A DNA stretch of 64,000 nt. Origin: Nocardioides marmoriginsengisoli (GTDB taxonomy: Bacteria > Actinomycetota > Actinomycetes > Propionibacteriales > Nocardioidaceae). The stretch spans positions 186,001 to 250,000 of the forward strand of contig NZ_RJSE01000007.1 in NCBI RefSeq assembly GCF_003725695.1, given 5' to 3'. The translations under genes and the position numbers were made by a program. Below the pieces are notes generated by a model, which was not told the DNA's origin, did not search any database, and saw only the letters and a program-made list of their open reading frames with translations. This document shows, one piece after another, positions 1-8,528 of the stretch (within the stretch, counting starts at the first letter, position 1; each line of letters begins with the position of its first letter).

Positions 1-158
1 CGGGTGACCGTCTCGACGGCGACGTCGATCGGTTCGGGGGCGACCGCGACGATCGCGCCGACGATCACCTCGGACGGGACGCCGGCACCGATCAGGGCGC
101 CGAGGACCATGTCGCCGCTGATCCCCGACGAGGCGTCGAACCAGCCGACCCTGCTCAT
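1..158 (-). CDS. larC: LarC N-terminus (nickel insertion protein), cut by the window edge
   Basis: Reading the minus strand from an ATG at 158 gives MSRVGWFDASSGISGDMVLG followed by ALIGAGVP, and the frame runs open to base 1. The GISGDM-x-LGAL signature is the conserved N-terminus of LarC, the CTP-dependent cyclometallase that inserts nickel into the pincer nucleotide cofactor of lactate racemase-type enzymes. The ATG overlaps the larB stop (ATGA at 155-158), so the two genes are translationally coupled. Only about 52 residues lie in the window. Identity rests on the motif plus the larB neighbour. Confidence 0.85.
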   Translation of the reverse strand, partial: MSRVGWFDASSGISGDMVLGALIGAGVPSEVIVGAIVAVAPEPIDVAVETVT

Positions 159-841
159 CGGCGCGGCCTGGCGTTGCGGGCGACCCGGGCCGCGAAGACG
201 CCGGCGCCGTACCCGTTGTCGATGTTGACGACGCTGATCCCGGGCGCGCAGGAGTTGAGCATCCCGAGGAGCGCCGCGAGTCCGCCGAACGACGCGCCGT
301 ACCCGACGCTGGTGGGGACGGCCACCAGCGGCACCCCGGTCAGGCCGCCGACGACGCTCGGCAGCGCGCCCTCCATCCCGGCGACCACGATCAGGCAGTC
401 GGCGTCGGCGAACCGGTCGCGGGCCTCGAGCAGGCGGTGGATGCCGGCGACGCCGACGTCGTCGATCCGGCGTACCTCGGCGCCGTGCACCTGGACGGTG
501 AGCGCGGCTTCGGCGGCGACGGGCGCATCGCTGGTGCCGGCCGCGATCACGGCGACCAGCCCCTGCGCGATCGGCAGCGGGCCGAGGGTCGCGGCGCGGG
601 CGGTCTCGTCGATGCGCGCCCCGTCGAGCTCGGCGGCGACCAGGGCGATCGCGTCGTCCGCGAGCCGGGTCGCCAGCACCGCGCGCTCGGGTTGCCGCTC
701 GTGCAGGGTGCGGAGGATGTCGACGACCTGGCGTGCGGTCTTGCCGGCGCCATACACGACCTCCGGGTCGCCGGTACGCCGGGCACGGTCGAGGTCGACC
801 TGGGCGAAGCCGAGATCCGCCGTCCGCTCACCGTCATCCAT
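155..841 (-). CDS. larB: Nickel pincer cofactor biosynthesis protein LarB
   Basis: This 228-residue protein belongs to the LarB/AIR-carboxylase-like family. In the lar pathway LarB carboxylates and hydrolyses nicotinic acid adenine dinucleotide, the first step to the nickel-pincer cofactor. The C-terminal half (about 125-225) carries the family block: VVAGMEGALPSVVGGL, then VPTSVGYGASFGGLAALLGM, then NIDNGYGAG. An N-terminal segment (about 5-40) has the GDPEVVYGAGKT element typical of LarB. The ATG at 841 opens the frame, and the stop overlaps the larC start. No larA or larE is visible, so the client enzyme is unknown. Confidence 0.9.
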   Translation of the reverse strand: MDDGERTADLGFAQVDLDRARRTGDPEVVYGAGKTARQVVDILRTLHERQPERAVLATRLADDAIALVAAELDGARIDETARAATLGPLPIAQGLVAVIAAGTSDAPVAAEAALTVQVHGAEVRRIDDVGVAGIHRLLEARDRFADADCLIVVAGMEGALPSVVGGLTGVPLVAVPTSVGYGASFGGLAALLGMLNSCAPGISVVNIDNGYGAGVFAARVARNARPRR

Positions 842-949
842 GGCGCCAACCTAACCCGTTCATCCACCGTTGGGTTGTCGCTGTCGGTGGCGGGGAGTAG
901 GACTAGGGGTGTCCATGAAGCCGGGGTCGATCCACGAGAAGAGAGCGCC

Positions 950-1735
950 ATGCCGAAGTTTGAGAAGTACCAGCAGGCCACGCCGAACTACGTCGAGCTG
1001 ACGACCCCGGACCCCGAGGCAGGAGCGGCCTTCTACGCCGGTCTGTTCGGCTGGGACATCGAGGAGATGCCGCTGCCCGCGGAGGCCGGCGGCGGGGTCT
1101 ACCGGCAGAGCAAGCTGGACGGGGACACCGTGACCGGGATCAGCGGCCAGATGCCCGGGATGGAAGGGCACCCGGCGTTCTGGGGCGTCTACCTCGCGGT
1201 CGACGACGTCGACGCGGCGGCGGCCAAGGTCGAGCCGGCCGGCGGCAAGGTCGAGGCCGGCCCGTTCGACGTGATGGACGCCGGCCGGATGGTGGCGATC
1301 CAGGACCCGACCGGAGCCCGCGTCAACCTGTGGCAGGCGGCCGCATCGATCGGCACCGAGCGCGCCAACGAGCCGGGCACCCCGATCTGGAACGAGGTGA
1401 TCACCCCCGACGTGCCGAAGGCGCTCGCCTTCTACGCCGACGTGGTCGGCCTGGGCACCGAGGTGATGGAGATGCCCGAGGGCGAGTACACGACGATCAA
1501 GAACGTCGCCGGCGACGTCGTCGGCGGGGCGATGCTCCCGATGATGGAGGGCATCCCGCCGCACTGGAACGTCTACTTCAACGTCGAGGACGCCGACGCC
1601 AGCGGTGCCAGGGCCGTCGAGCTCGGCGGCAAGGTGGTCGCGCCGAACTTCGACGTCCAGGGCGTCGGCCGGATGGGGTTCTACAGCGACCCGCAGGGCG
1701 GGATGTTCGCGCTGATGCAGAACCCGCCGGCCTAG
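950..1735 (+). CDS. VOC family protein with two tandem glyoxalase-like domains
   Basis: The 261-residue protein has two vicinal-oxygen-chelate modules, about residues 12-120 (NYVELTTPDPEAGAAFYAGL) and 138-258 (WNEVITPDVPKALAFYADVV). Each has the beta-alpha-beta-beta-beta pattern and a PxG-x-R end. The ATG at 950 follows an AGAAGAGAG-type ribosome site, so I chose it over the longer upstream open frame. Such double-VOC proteins are common in actinomycetes and are usually annotated as glyoxalase or hydroxylase-like (CFP-30B family). The substrate cannot be told. Its stop shares CTAG (1732-1735) with the convergent pheA. Confidence 0.85.
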   Translation: MPKFEKYQQATPNYVELTTPDPEAGAAFYAGLFGWDIEEMPLPAEAGGGVYRQSKLDGDTVTGISGQMPGMEGHPAFWGVYLAVDDVDAAAAKVEPAGGKVEAGPFDVMDAGRMVAIQDPTGARVNLWQAAASIGTERANEPGTPIWNEVITPDVPKALAFYADVVGLGTEVMEMPEGEYTTIKNVAGDVVGGAMLPMMEGIPPHWNVYFNVEDADASGARAVELGGKVVAPNFDVQGVGRMGFYSDPQGGMFALMQNPPA

Positions 1736-2589
1736 ACGTCCGAGCGGAAGGCGTCCGCCGGGTAGACCCCGAGGATCTTCACCTCGGTCGTGAAGAACGC
1801 CAGCTCCTCGAGCGCGTTCTTCAGGGCCGGGTCCTCGGGGTGCCCGTCGACCTCGGCCAGGAACTGGGTGGCGGCGAAGTGCCCGCCGACCATGTAGCTC
1901 TCCAGCTTGGTCATGTTCACGCCGTTGGTGGCGAACCCGCCGAGCGCCTTGTAGAGCGCGGCGGGCAGGTTCCGCACGTTGAAGATGAAACTCGTGACGA
2001 CCGGGCCGTTGCCGCGGGGCGCCTCCACGTAGTCGGGGGAGAGCACCACGAACCGGGTGGTGTTGTCGTCCTCGTCCTCGACGTCGCGCGCCAGGATCTC
2101 CAGGTCGTAGATCTCGGCGGCCAGCGGCGGCGCGATCGCTGCCTGGGTCGGGTCGGAGGCCTCGGCGACCTCGCGCGCTGCCCCCGCGGTGTCGCCGGAG
2201 ATCAGCGGGACCAGGTGGTGCTCGCGGATGATCCGGCGGCACTGGCCGAGCGCGTGCACGTGGCTGTGCACCGTCTTGATGGTGTCGAGGGTCGCGCCCG
2301 GCGTCGCCATCAGGTGGAACTGGATCCGCAGGAAGTGCTCGCCGATGATGTGCAGGTTCGACGCCGGCAGGAAGTGGTGGATGTCCGCGACCCGGCCGGC
2401 GATCGAGTTGTCGATCGGGATCATCGCGAGCTCGGCGATCGGGGCGATCCCGTCAGCCCCCTCCACCGCGGCGAAGACGTCCTCGAAGGAGGCGCACGGG
2501 ATCGGCTCCCAGTCCGGGTAGTGCTGCTTGCACACGATGTGGGAGTTGGATCCGGGTTCGCCCTGGTAGGCGATGCGTCGCGAGGTCAC
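1732..2589 (-). CDS. pheA: Prephenate dehydratase
   Basis: A 285-residue monofunctional prephenate dehydratase converts prephenate to phenylpyruvate in phenylalanine synthesis. The catalytic domain (about 3-185) begins IAYQGEPGSNSHIVCKQHYP and holds IPIDNSIAGRV and the TRF motif (DNTTRFVVLS). A C-terminal ACT domain (about 200-280) carries the effector region (ALGGFATNGVNMTKLESYMV), so phenylalanine feedback inhibition is expected. I chose GTG at 2589 because conservation starts at the next few residues and nothing upstream resembles the family. Its 3' end overlaps the VOC gene by four bases, and the DUF4446 gene diverges 64 bp away. Confidence 0.93.
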   Translation of the reverse strand: MTSRRIAYQGEPGSNSHIVCKQHYPDWEPIPCASFEDVFAAVEGADGIAPIAELAMIPIDNSIAGRVADIHHFLPASNLHIIGEHFLRIQFHLMATPGATLDTIKTVHSHVHALGQCRRIIREHHLVPLISGDTAGAAREVAEASDPTQAAIAPPLAAEIYDLEILARDVEDEDDNTTRFVVLSPDYVEAPRGNGPVVTSFIFNVRNLPAALYKALGGFATNGVNMTKLESYMVGGHFAATQFLAEVDGHPEDPALKNALEELAFFTTEVKILGVYPADAFRSDV

Positions 2590-2653
2590 GCGATGAGTTT
2601 CCCATGAGCGAGCCTGCGCCTCGACGGGGTTTCGTCCGCCTACCGTTTCACCG

Positions 2654-3052
2654 GTGAGCACTGCTGTCTCGGTCCTGGCCCTGCTGGTCGCCCTCGGAGC
2701 CCTGGGGGTGGTGCTGCTCGACCGCCGCCGGGCCGGGTCCGGTGACCTCGCCGACGTCGCCGACCTGCCCGAGGACGCCCTCGGGCTCCGGCACGAGGTG
2801 GCCGCGCTGCGAGCCGAGGCGGCGATGGCGCTGCGCAACCTCGCGGTGGTCCGGTACGACGCCTTCGGTGACACCGGCGGCGGGCTGTCCTGGTCGCTGG
2901 CGCTGCTCGACGACCACGGCAACGGGACGGTGCTCACCTCGATCCACGGGCGGACCGAGGCGCGCACCTACGCCAAGTCGATCAGCGCCTGGACCTGCGA
3001 GCAGCCGCTCTCCCCGGAGGAGTCCGACGCGGTGTCCCGGGCCCGGGGGTGA
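2654..3052 (+). CDS. DUF4446 family membrane-anchored protein
   Basis: The 132-residue protein has one N-terminal membrane helix (about 5-22, VSVLALLVALGALGVVLLD), then a hydrophilic segment with a possible short coiled coil (LGLRHEVAALRAEAAMAL). The conserved DUF4446 core follows, around VVRYDAFGDTGGGLSWSLALLDDHGNG, with TSIHGRTEARTYAKSI. The family is uncharacterised and occurs in Firmicutes and Actinobacteria. GTG 2654 is the only sensible start. It is transcribed away from pheA. Function unknown. Confidence 0.85.
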   Translation: MSTAVSVLALLVALGALGVVLLDRRRAGSGDLADVADLPEDALGLRHEVAALRAEAAMALRNLAVVRYDAFGDTGGGLSWSLALLDDHGNGTVLTSIHGRTEARTYAKSISAWTCEQPLSPEESDAVSRARG

Positions 3053-3082
3053 GGGTCGCCTGATTACGTACTCGTTCCTCGG

Positions 3083-3565
3083 TCAGGCCGGATCGAGCAG
3101 GAAGACTGGGATCAGCCGGTCGGTGCGGACGGCGTACTTGGCGTAGTTCGGCCACGTCTTGAGCATGTGCTCCCAGATCGCGTCGCGCTCGGGACCGGGT
3201 TGGATCTCACGCGGCACCGCCTGGTGCGCGACCCGGTTGACGACCAGGTCGACCGGGACGTCGGCCTCCTGCGCCGCCCGGACGTTCAGCACCCAGACCG
3301 GCGCCTTGACCCCGCCGAAGTTGGAGCCGGCGATCAGGAAGCCGCCCTGGTACGGGACGGTGAGGACCGGTGTCGTGCGGGCGATGCCGGACTTCCGGCC
3401 GACCACGGTGAGCATCATGCTCGGCAGGCCGGCCAGGCCCAGCAGCGAGATCCGGCCGCCGGAGATCCGCTGCAGGAACTTGTCGATCGCGGTGATCTGG
3501 CGCAGGTAGCGCGGCAGCCACGGGATGCCGCCGATCCGAATCGCCAGCGGTGTGAAGACGCCCAT
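3083..3565 (-). CDS. Deazaflavin (F420)-dependent nitroreductase-family protein
   Basis: This 160-residue protein is a Ddn-type split-barrel protein of the nitroreductase family deazaflavin-dependent oxidoreductases. The diagnostic stretch is about residues 48-95: MMLTVVGRKSGIARTTPVLTVPY and GGFLIAGSNFGG, then PVWVLNVRA. That stretch forms the F420-phosphate site in Ddn relatives. Members reduce quinones, nitroimidazoles or furanocoumarins with reduced F420. The physiological substrate here is unknown. It stands alone, 24 bp downstream of the next gene's 3' end on the same strand. Confidence 0.85.
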   Translation of the reverse strand: MGVFTPLAIRIGGIPWLPRYLRQITAIDKFLQRISGGRISLLGLAGLPSMMLTVVGRKSGIARTTPVLTVPYQGGFLIAGSNFGGVKAPVWVLNVRAAQEADVPVDLVVNRVAHQAVPREIQPGPERDAIWEHMLKTWPNYAKYAVRTDRLIPVFLLDPA

Positions 3566-3589
3566 GGCGGGGATCCTAGTGGTCCGGGC

Positions 3590-5176
3590 TCAGCGCGGAA
3601 CGCGCACCAGCAACCGGCCGTGGTCGCACTCGGCGCGGAGCTCCTTGCCGGGCTCGATCAGGTCGCCGTCGAGCTGGCGCGGCGCCGCCGTCGGAGTCCG
3701 TACGACGACGCTCCGGCCGGTCATCCGGGTGATCGTCGCGTCGGTGCGCCGGTTCCTGGTCAGCACCCGGGCGGCCAGCGGCAACCAGGAGAGGAACCGT
3801 CGCGGGTAGAGCAGCACCACGTCGAGCTGGCCGTCGTCGATCTCGGCGTCCGGGATCAGCGGCATCCCGGCCTGCAGGCTGCCGACGTTGCCGATCACGA
3901 TCGTCCGGGCCCGGTGCTTGGTGAACTCGCCGCCGTCGACGGAGACCTCGACCCGGATCGCCGGGAACATCAGCGCCTTGAGGCCGGACCAGGCGTAGGC
4001 CAGCCAGCCGACCTTCTTCTTGAAGTCCTCGTTGACGCCCTCCATGATCGCGGCGTCGAAGCCCATCCCGGCCATCACCAGGAAGGTGGCGTCGTCCATG
4101 GCGTCGCCGGAGACCCGGACCATGTCGATCGCCCGGTCCTGGCCGTTGAGCCCGACGTCGACCGCGGCCCGCAGGTAGAGCGGGATGGAGAGGTTGCGGG
4201 CCAGCAGGTTGCCGGTCCCGGCGGGCACGATGCCGACCGGGATGCCGGTGCCGGCCAGTTCCTCGCAGACGGCCCGGATGGTGCCGTCGCCGCCGATCGC
4301 GATCACCACGTCGGCGCCGGAGACGGCCGCCTCGTGCGCCATCCGGTAGCCGGTGTCCTCCTCGGTGGTCTCCCACCAGACGACCTCGGCCCAGCCGGAC
4401 TCGACGGCCATCCGGTCGACCATCGCCCGGAAGCCGGCCGGGTCGTCGACCTTGATCGGGTTGAGGATCGCGGCCACCTTGCGGCGGCTCGGCGGCACGG
4501 TGTCCGGGGGCAGCTCGTCGACCAGGGCGATCGAGCGGGGGCGCGGGTCGAAGAAGAGCAGCGAGACCAGCACGACGACGGCGCCGAGCAGGTAGCCGCC
4601 GGCAACGTCGGACAGGTTGTGCACGCCCAGGAAGATCCGGTCGGCACCGACCAGGAGCACGGCCCCGATCGCGAGCGTCGCGGCCAGCCGGCGGAGGCCG
4701 CGCCGGCGTACCAGCATCGCGGTCAGCACGATCGCGATCCCGGCGGCGGCCGTGATCGCGCTGGAGTGCCCGGAGGGGAACGAGTAGGTCTTCAGCGTCT
4801 GGATCGGGTGGTCCCACTCGGGACGGTCCCGGGCGACAACTACCTTGAGCACGGTGTTCAGCACCGCGGTGCCGGCCATCACCAGCACCGCCCAGGCGGC
4901 GGCCCGTCGGTAGTTCTTCACGATCAGCGCGATCGCCACCACGGCGGTCAGCCCGGTCATCGCCCAGGTGCCGGTCAGGTGCCCGATCCAGACGAACGTC
5001 GTGCGGGCCCAGTCGTGGTCGCTGGTGAACTCGTGCGGCCAGCGGCCGACGTCGGAATCCAGGTCCAGGACAGCCTGGGCCCGGCCGGACACCAGTGCCG
5101 CCAGCAGCGCGAAGGCCGCGATGCAGAAGACGGCCCAGAGCTGGGCCGCGAGCCGCTGGCGTGGTGTCTCGTTCAC
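3590..5176 (-). CDS. Fused PAP2-type phosphatase and diacylglycerol/lipid kinase
   Basis: The 528-residue protein joins two lipid enzymes. Residues about 15-205 form a multi-span PAP2 domain with the three phosphatase motifs: KVVVARDRP, the catalytic FPSGHSSA, and GVHNLSDVAGGYL. Residues about 222-528 form a DAGK-catalytic/YegS-like kinase domain with the nucleotide-binding GGDGTIRAVCEEL and GIVPAGTGNLLARNL. Such bifunctional fusions are common in actinomycetes and are thought to interconvert phosphatidate-type lipids at the membrane; direction and substrate are inferred only. Its ATG overlaps the stop of the upstream molybdoenzyme (5173-5176), so the two are co-translated. Confidence 0.9.
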   Translation of the reverse strand: MNETPRQRLAAQLWAVFCIAAFALLAALVSGRAQAVLDLDSDVGRWPHEFTSDHDWARTTFVWIGHLTGTWAMTGLTAVVAIALIVKNYRRAAAWAVLVMAGTAVLNTVLKVVVARDRPEWDHPIQTLKTYSFPSGHSSAITAAAGIAIVLTAMLVRRRGLRRLAATLAIGAVLLVGADRIFLGVHNLSDVAGGYLLGAVVVLVSLLFFDPRPRSIALVDELPPDTVPPSRRKVAAILNPIKVDDPAGFRAMVDRMAVESGWAEVVWWETTEEDTGYRMAHEAAVSGADVVIAIGGDGTIRAVCEELAGTGIPVGIVPAGTGNLLARNLSIPLYLRAAVDVGLNGQDRAIDMVRVSGDAMDDATFLVMAGMGFDAAIMEGVNEDFKKKVGWLAYAWSGLKALMFPAIRVEVSVDGGEFTKHRARTIVIGNVGSLQAGMPLIPDAEIDDGQLDVVLLYPRRFLSWLPLAARVLTRNRRTDATITRMTGRSVVVRTPTAAPRQLDGDLIEPGKELRAECDHGRLLVRVPR

Positions 5177-7446
5177 GGCGTGATGCTAGCCGTGCTCGCC
5201 TCGAGGCGGACCACCACGCTCTTCGACGCCGGGGTGTTCGACACCTTGGCGACGGCGTCCAGGGGGACGAGCACGTTGGTCTCCGGGAAGTACGCGGCGG
5301 CGCACCCGCGGGCGGTCTCGTAGGCCACCACCCGGAAGCGCTCGGCCCGCCGCTCGCCGTCGCTCCAGACGCTGATCAGGTCGACGTGGTCACCGTCGGC
5401 GAAGCCGAGCTCGGCCAGGTCGTCGGGGTTCACGAACACCACCCGCCGGCCCGCCTTGATGCCGCGGTAGCGGTCGTCGAGGCCGTAGATGGTGGTGTTG
5501 AACTGGTCGTGGCTGCGCAGCGTCTGCAGGATCAGGTGCCCGGCCGGGACCTCGATCCCGCTCAGCTCGTTGACGGTGAACCGGGCCTTGCCGGTCGCCG
5601 TCGGGAACACCCGCTCGTCGCGCGGCGGGTGCGGCAGCGCGAAGCCGCCCGGTGCCTGGACCCGGGTGTTGAAGTCCTCGAAGCCCGGCACCACCCGGGC
5701 GATGTGGTCCCGGATCCGGTCGTAGTCGCCGCGGAGCGCCGCCCAGTCGACCTCGCCGGCCGGCAGCAGCTTCTCGGCCAGCCGGGTCACGATCGCGACC
5801 TCGGAGAGGAGCTCCTCGCCGGCCGGGTCCAGCCGGCCGCGGGAGACGTGCACCATCCCCATCGAGTCCTCGACGCTGACCACCTGCGGCCCGGCCGCCT
5901 GGTCGTCGCGCTCGGTGCGGCCGAGGCAGGGCAGGATCAGCGCCTCCTGCCCGCAGATCGCGTGCGACTTGTTGAGCTTGGTGGAGACCTGCACGGTCAG
6001 GTCCAGGGCGGACATCGCCGCCGCAGTGGCCGCGGTATCGGGCGTGGCCGCGACGAAGTTGCCGCCGAGCCCGAAGAAGACCCGGACGTCACCGGATCGC
6101 ATCGCCCGGATCGTGTCGACGGCGTCGAGCCCGTGGTCGGCCCGCGGCGTGAACCCGAACTCGGTGCCGAGCGCGTCCAGGAACGACTGCGGTGCCTTCT
6201 CCCAGATCCCCATCGTCCGGTCGCCCTGGACGTTGGAGTGGCCGCGCACCGGGCAGAGGCCAGCGCCGGGCTTGCCGATGTTGCCGCGGAGCAGCATCAG
6301 GTTGGTGATCTCCTGGATCGCGGCGACGGCGTCCCGGTGCTGGGTCAGCCCCATCGCCCAGCAGACGATCACCCGCTCGGAGTTCCGGTAGCGCTCGGCG
6401 AGCGCCTCGATCTGCGCGCGGTCGAGGCCGGTGGTCGCGACCACCTGGTCCCAGTCGAGGTCGCCGAGGTGCTCGACGTACTCCTCGTACTCCGAGCAGT
6501 AGGTCGCCACGAACTCCTCGTCGACCGCGCCGGCGTCGACGGTCAGCTTGGCCAGGGCCGCGAACAGCGCCTGGTCGCCGGCCAGCCGGACCTGCAGGAA
6601 TTCGTCGGAGAGCTCGGTGCCCCGGAGCAGGCCGACCGGCGACTGCGGGTTCCGGAAGCGGCGCAACCCGGCCTCGTCGAGCGGGTTGATCGTGACGATG
6701 TGGGCGCCGTTCTTCTTGGCCTTCTCCAGCGCGCTCAGCATCCGCGGGTGGTTGGTGCCGGGGTTCTGCCCGACGACCATGATCAGGTCGGCGGCGTACA
6801 GGTCCTCCAGCGAGACCGAGCCCTTGCCGATCCCGATCGAGTGCGAGAGCGCCGATCCGCTGGACTCGTGGCACATGTTCGAGCAGTCGGGCAGGTTGTT
6901 GGTGCCGAAGCGTCGCACCATCAGCTGGTAGAGGAATGCGGCCTCGTTCGACGTACGGCCGGAGGTGTAGAAGGACGCGGCGTCGGCGGTGGGCAGCGCG
7001 CGGAGCCGGTCGGCGATCAAGGTGAAGGCGGCGTCCCAGCCGATCGGCTCGTAGTGGGTCGCGCCGCGGGGGCGGTACATCGGCTCGACCAGCCGACCCT
7101 GCTGGCCCAGCCAGTAGTCGGAGCGCTCGGCCAGGTCGGCGATCGCGTGCTCGGCGAAGAACTCCGGCGTGACCCGGCGCAGCGTCGCCTCCTCGGCGAC
7201 GGCCTTGGCGCCGTTCTCGCAGAACTCGGCGGCGTTGCGGTGATCGGGGTCCGGCCAGGCGCAGCCGGGGCAGTCGAAGCCGTGCTTCTGGTTGACCCGG
7301 GCAAGCGTCAGTGCGGTCCGGCGTACACCCATCTGCTCGTGGGACATCTTCAGCGCCTTGGCCACCGCGGTGATCCCGGCGGCTCCGTGCTTCTGCGGGC
7401 CGACCTCGAGGTCGGAATCGCCTGGGTCGTCGACCGATCGCTTCAC
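5173..7446 (-). CDS. FdhF/YdeP-family molybdopterin oxidoreductase
   Basis: This 757-residue protein is the alpha-subunit-like member of the DMSO-reductase superfamily (FdhF/YdeP type). An N-terminal CPGCAWPD (about 57-64) replaces the usual Fe-S Cys set. The molybdopterin region has YTSGRTSNEAAFLYQLM, then CSNMCHESSGSALSHSIG and MVVGQNPGTNHPRML. A C-terminal molydopterin-dinucleotide-binding domain (about 640-750) contains LQTLRSHDQFNTTIYG. The substrate of the family is unsettled. The first methionine fits known family ends. A MobA-like gene at 15.6 kb could supply the guanine-dinucleotide cofactor. It overlaps the PAP2/kinase gene by 4 bp. Confidence 0.88.
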   Translation of the reverse strand: MKRSVDDPGDSDLEVGPQKHGAAGITAVAKALKMSHEQMGVRRTALTLARVNQKHGFDCPGCAWPDPDHRNAAEFCENGAKAVAEEATLRRVTPEFFAEHAIADLAERSDYWLGQQGRLVEPMYRPRGATHYEPIGWDAAFTLIADRLRALPTADAASFYTSGRTSNEAAFLYQLMVRRFGTNNLPDCSNMCHESSGSALSHSIGIGKGSVSLEDLYAADLIMVVGQNPGTNHPRMLSALEKAKKNGAHIVTINPLDEAGLRRFRNPQSPVGLLRGTELSDEFLQVRLAGDQALFAALAKLTVDAGAVDEEFVATYCSEYEEYVEHLGDLDWDQVVATTGLDRAQIEALAERYRNSERVIVCWAMGLTQHRDAVAAIQEITNLMLLRGNIGKPGAGLCPVRGHSNVQGDRTMGIWEKAPQSFLDALGTEFGFTPRADHGLDAVDTIRAMRSGDVRVFFGLGGNFVAATPDTAATAAAMSALDLTVQVSTKLNKSHAICGQEALILPCLGRTERDDQAAGPQVVSVEDSMGMVHVSRGRLDPAGEELLSEVAIVTRLAEKLLPAGEVDWAALRGDYDRIRDHIARVVPGFEDFNTRVQAPGGFALPHPPRDERVFPTATGKARFTVNELSGIEVPAGHLILQTLRSHDQFNTTIYGLDDRYRGIKAGRRVVFVNPDDLAELGFADGDHVDLISVWSDGERRAERFRVVAYETARGCAAAYFPETNVLVPLDAVAKVSNTPASKSVVVRLEASTASITP

Positions 7447-7529
7447 CCTGCCATTGTCGCTGGGTGCCCGGCCGGCCGCGAGGGGGGTCTCGGTTCACCC
7501 TTTTCTGGCACACTCGGAGGTGGTCGAGG

Positions 7530-8498
7530 ATGCAGGGGGTTGCGGTGCGAGTGCGGACGAAGGGCCTCCGTGTCCTCGGGGCGCTGGTCACGGTCGGGGC
7601 GCTGCTGCTGGCTGCCGGCTGCGGGTCCGGCGATCCGGACGCGACTCCGTCCGCGGGGTCCTCGTCGGACGCTCCGGAGGGGGCGGACCTGGTGGGGGGC
7701 GACTGGCTGCTGCGGTTCACCGTGGAGAGCGGCGGCGAGGGCGAGCTCACGGCCGCCGTGTACGTCGCCTACAACCCGAGCACCGGGACCGCCACCGCGC
7801 GACGGCTGCCCACGGCGCTCAACCCGGACACCTACTCCGACGGCGTCGCCGTGCTCGTCAGCGGCGACCAGAAGGTGGCCCTGCAGGACACGGGCGTTCC
7901 GCGTTCCCAGGGGCGTCAGGGCCGGCTGACCGTCTACTCGACGACCACGGACGCGAAGCGCGTGGTCGACGTCCGGGCGCTGACCGGCCGCCCTGACCTG
8001 ATCGCCGTCGGTGCGGCCTTCGACCCGAAGGAGCCGGAGGTCCTCCGGGTCGTCGACACCGAGCGCGCGGTCTGGCGGCTGGACCTGGTCGCCGGCACTG
8101 GCGCGCGGGACGGCAGCCTGCCGCGGCACCGGGGCTGGATCTTCGCCAACGGTTTCGACAAGAACACCGGGCTGCCCTACATCGAGGACACCGATTCCGA
8201 GGCGACCCTGCCGGCCGGCAACGGGATCGGCGACGTCCGGCCGGTGCAGCGTCGGGGCGGCGAGATCCGGGTCGACGACGGCACCGAGAAGCCGGGCGAA
8301 CCGGCGACGCCGTGCGGGTTCTCCGGAGGCTTCGTCGCCGAGGACGGCACGACCTGGCTCTTCTGCGCCGACACGGCTCGGATCTCGGCGTACCGGTTGC
8401 TCAAGGGCGGTACGACGTGGGAGCCGGTCGGCAAGGCGTCACCGCCGATCGTGCCGGGATCCGCAGTCGAGCTGCCGGTGGTCCTTCCGCCGGTGTAA
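7530..8498 (+). CDS. Secreted lipoprotein of unknown function
   Basis: The 322-residue product has a basic N-terminus, a hydrophobic stretch and a lipobox LLAAGC (about residues 28-33), so it should be a lipid-anchored extracytoplasmic protein. The body is beta-rich with many D/G/T residues and looks like a beta-propeller-type fold, but no family is recognised. ATG 7530 is chosen because GGAGG at 7516-7520 sits 9 bases upstream; GTG 7545 is an in-frame alternative. It lies between the divergent molybdoenzyme and serS with 30 bp to serS. Confidence 0.75.
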   Translation: MQGVAVRVRTKGLRVLGALVTVGALLLAAGCGSGDPDATPSAGSSSDAPEGADLVGGDWLLRFTVESGGEGELTAAVYVAYNPSTGTATARRLPTALNPDTYSDGVAVLVSGDQKVALQDTGVPRSQGRQGRLTVYSTTTDAKRVVDVRALTGRPDLIAVGAAFDPKEPEVLRVVDTERAVWRLDLVAGTGARDGSLPRHRGWIFANGFDKNTGLPYIEDTDSEATLPAGNGIGDVRPVQRRGGEIRVDDGTEKPGEPATPCGFSGGFVAEDGTTWLFCADTARISAYRLLKGGTTWEPVGKASPPIVPGSAVELPVVLPPV

Positions 8499-8528
8499 AC
8501 CGGTATCCACGACCGATATCCTCGCCAG

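Noticed and set aside
3167-5323. Long + strand frame over the PAP2/kinase gene
   Set aside because: Low-complexity Arg/Asp/His composition; the minus strand has all PAP2 and kinase motifs.
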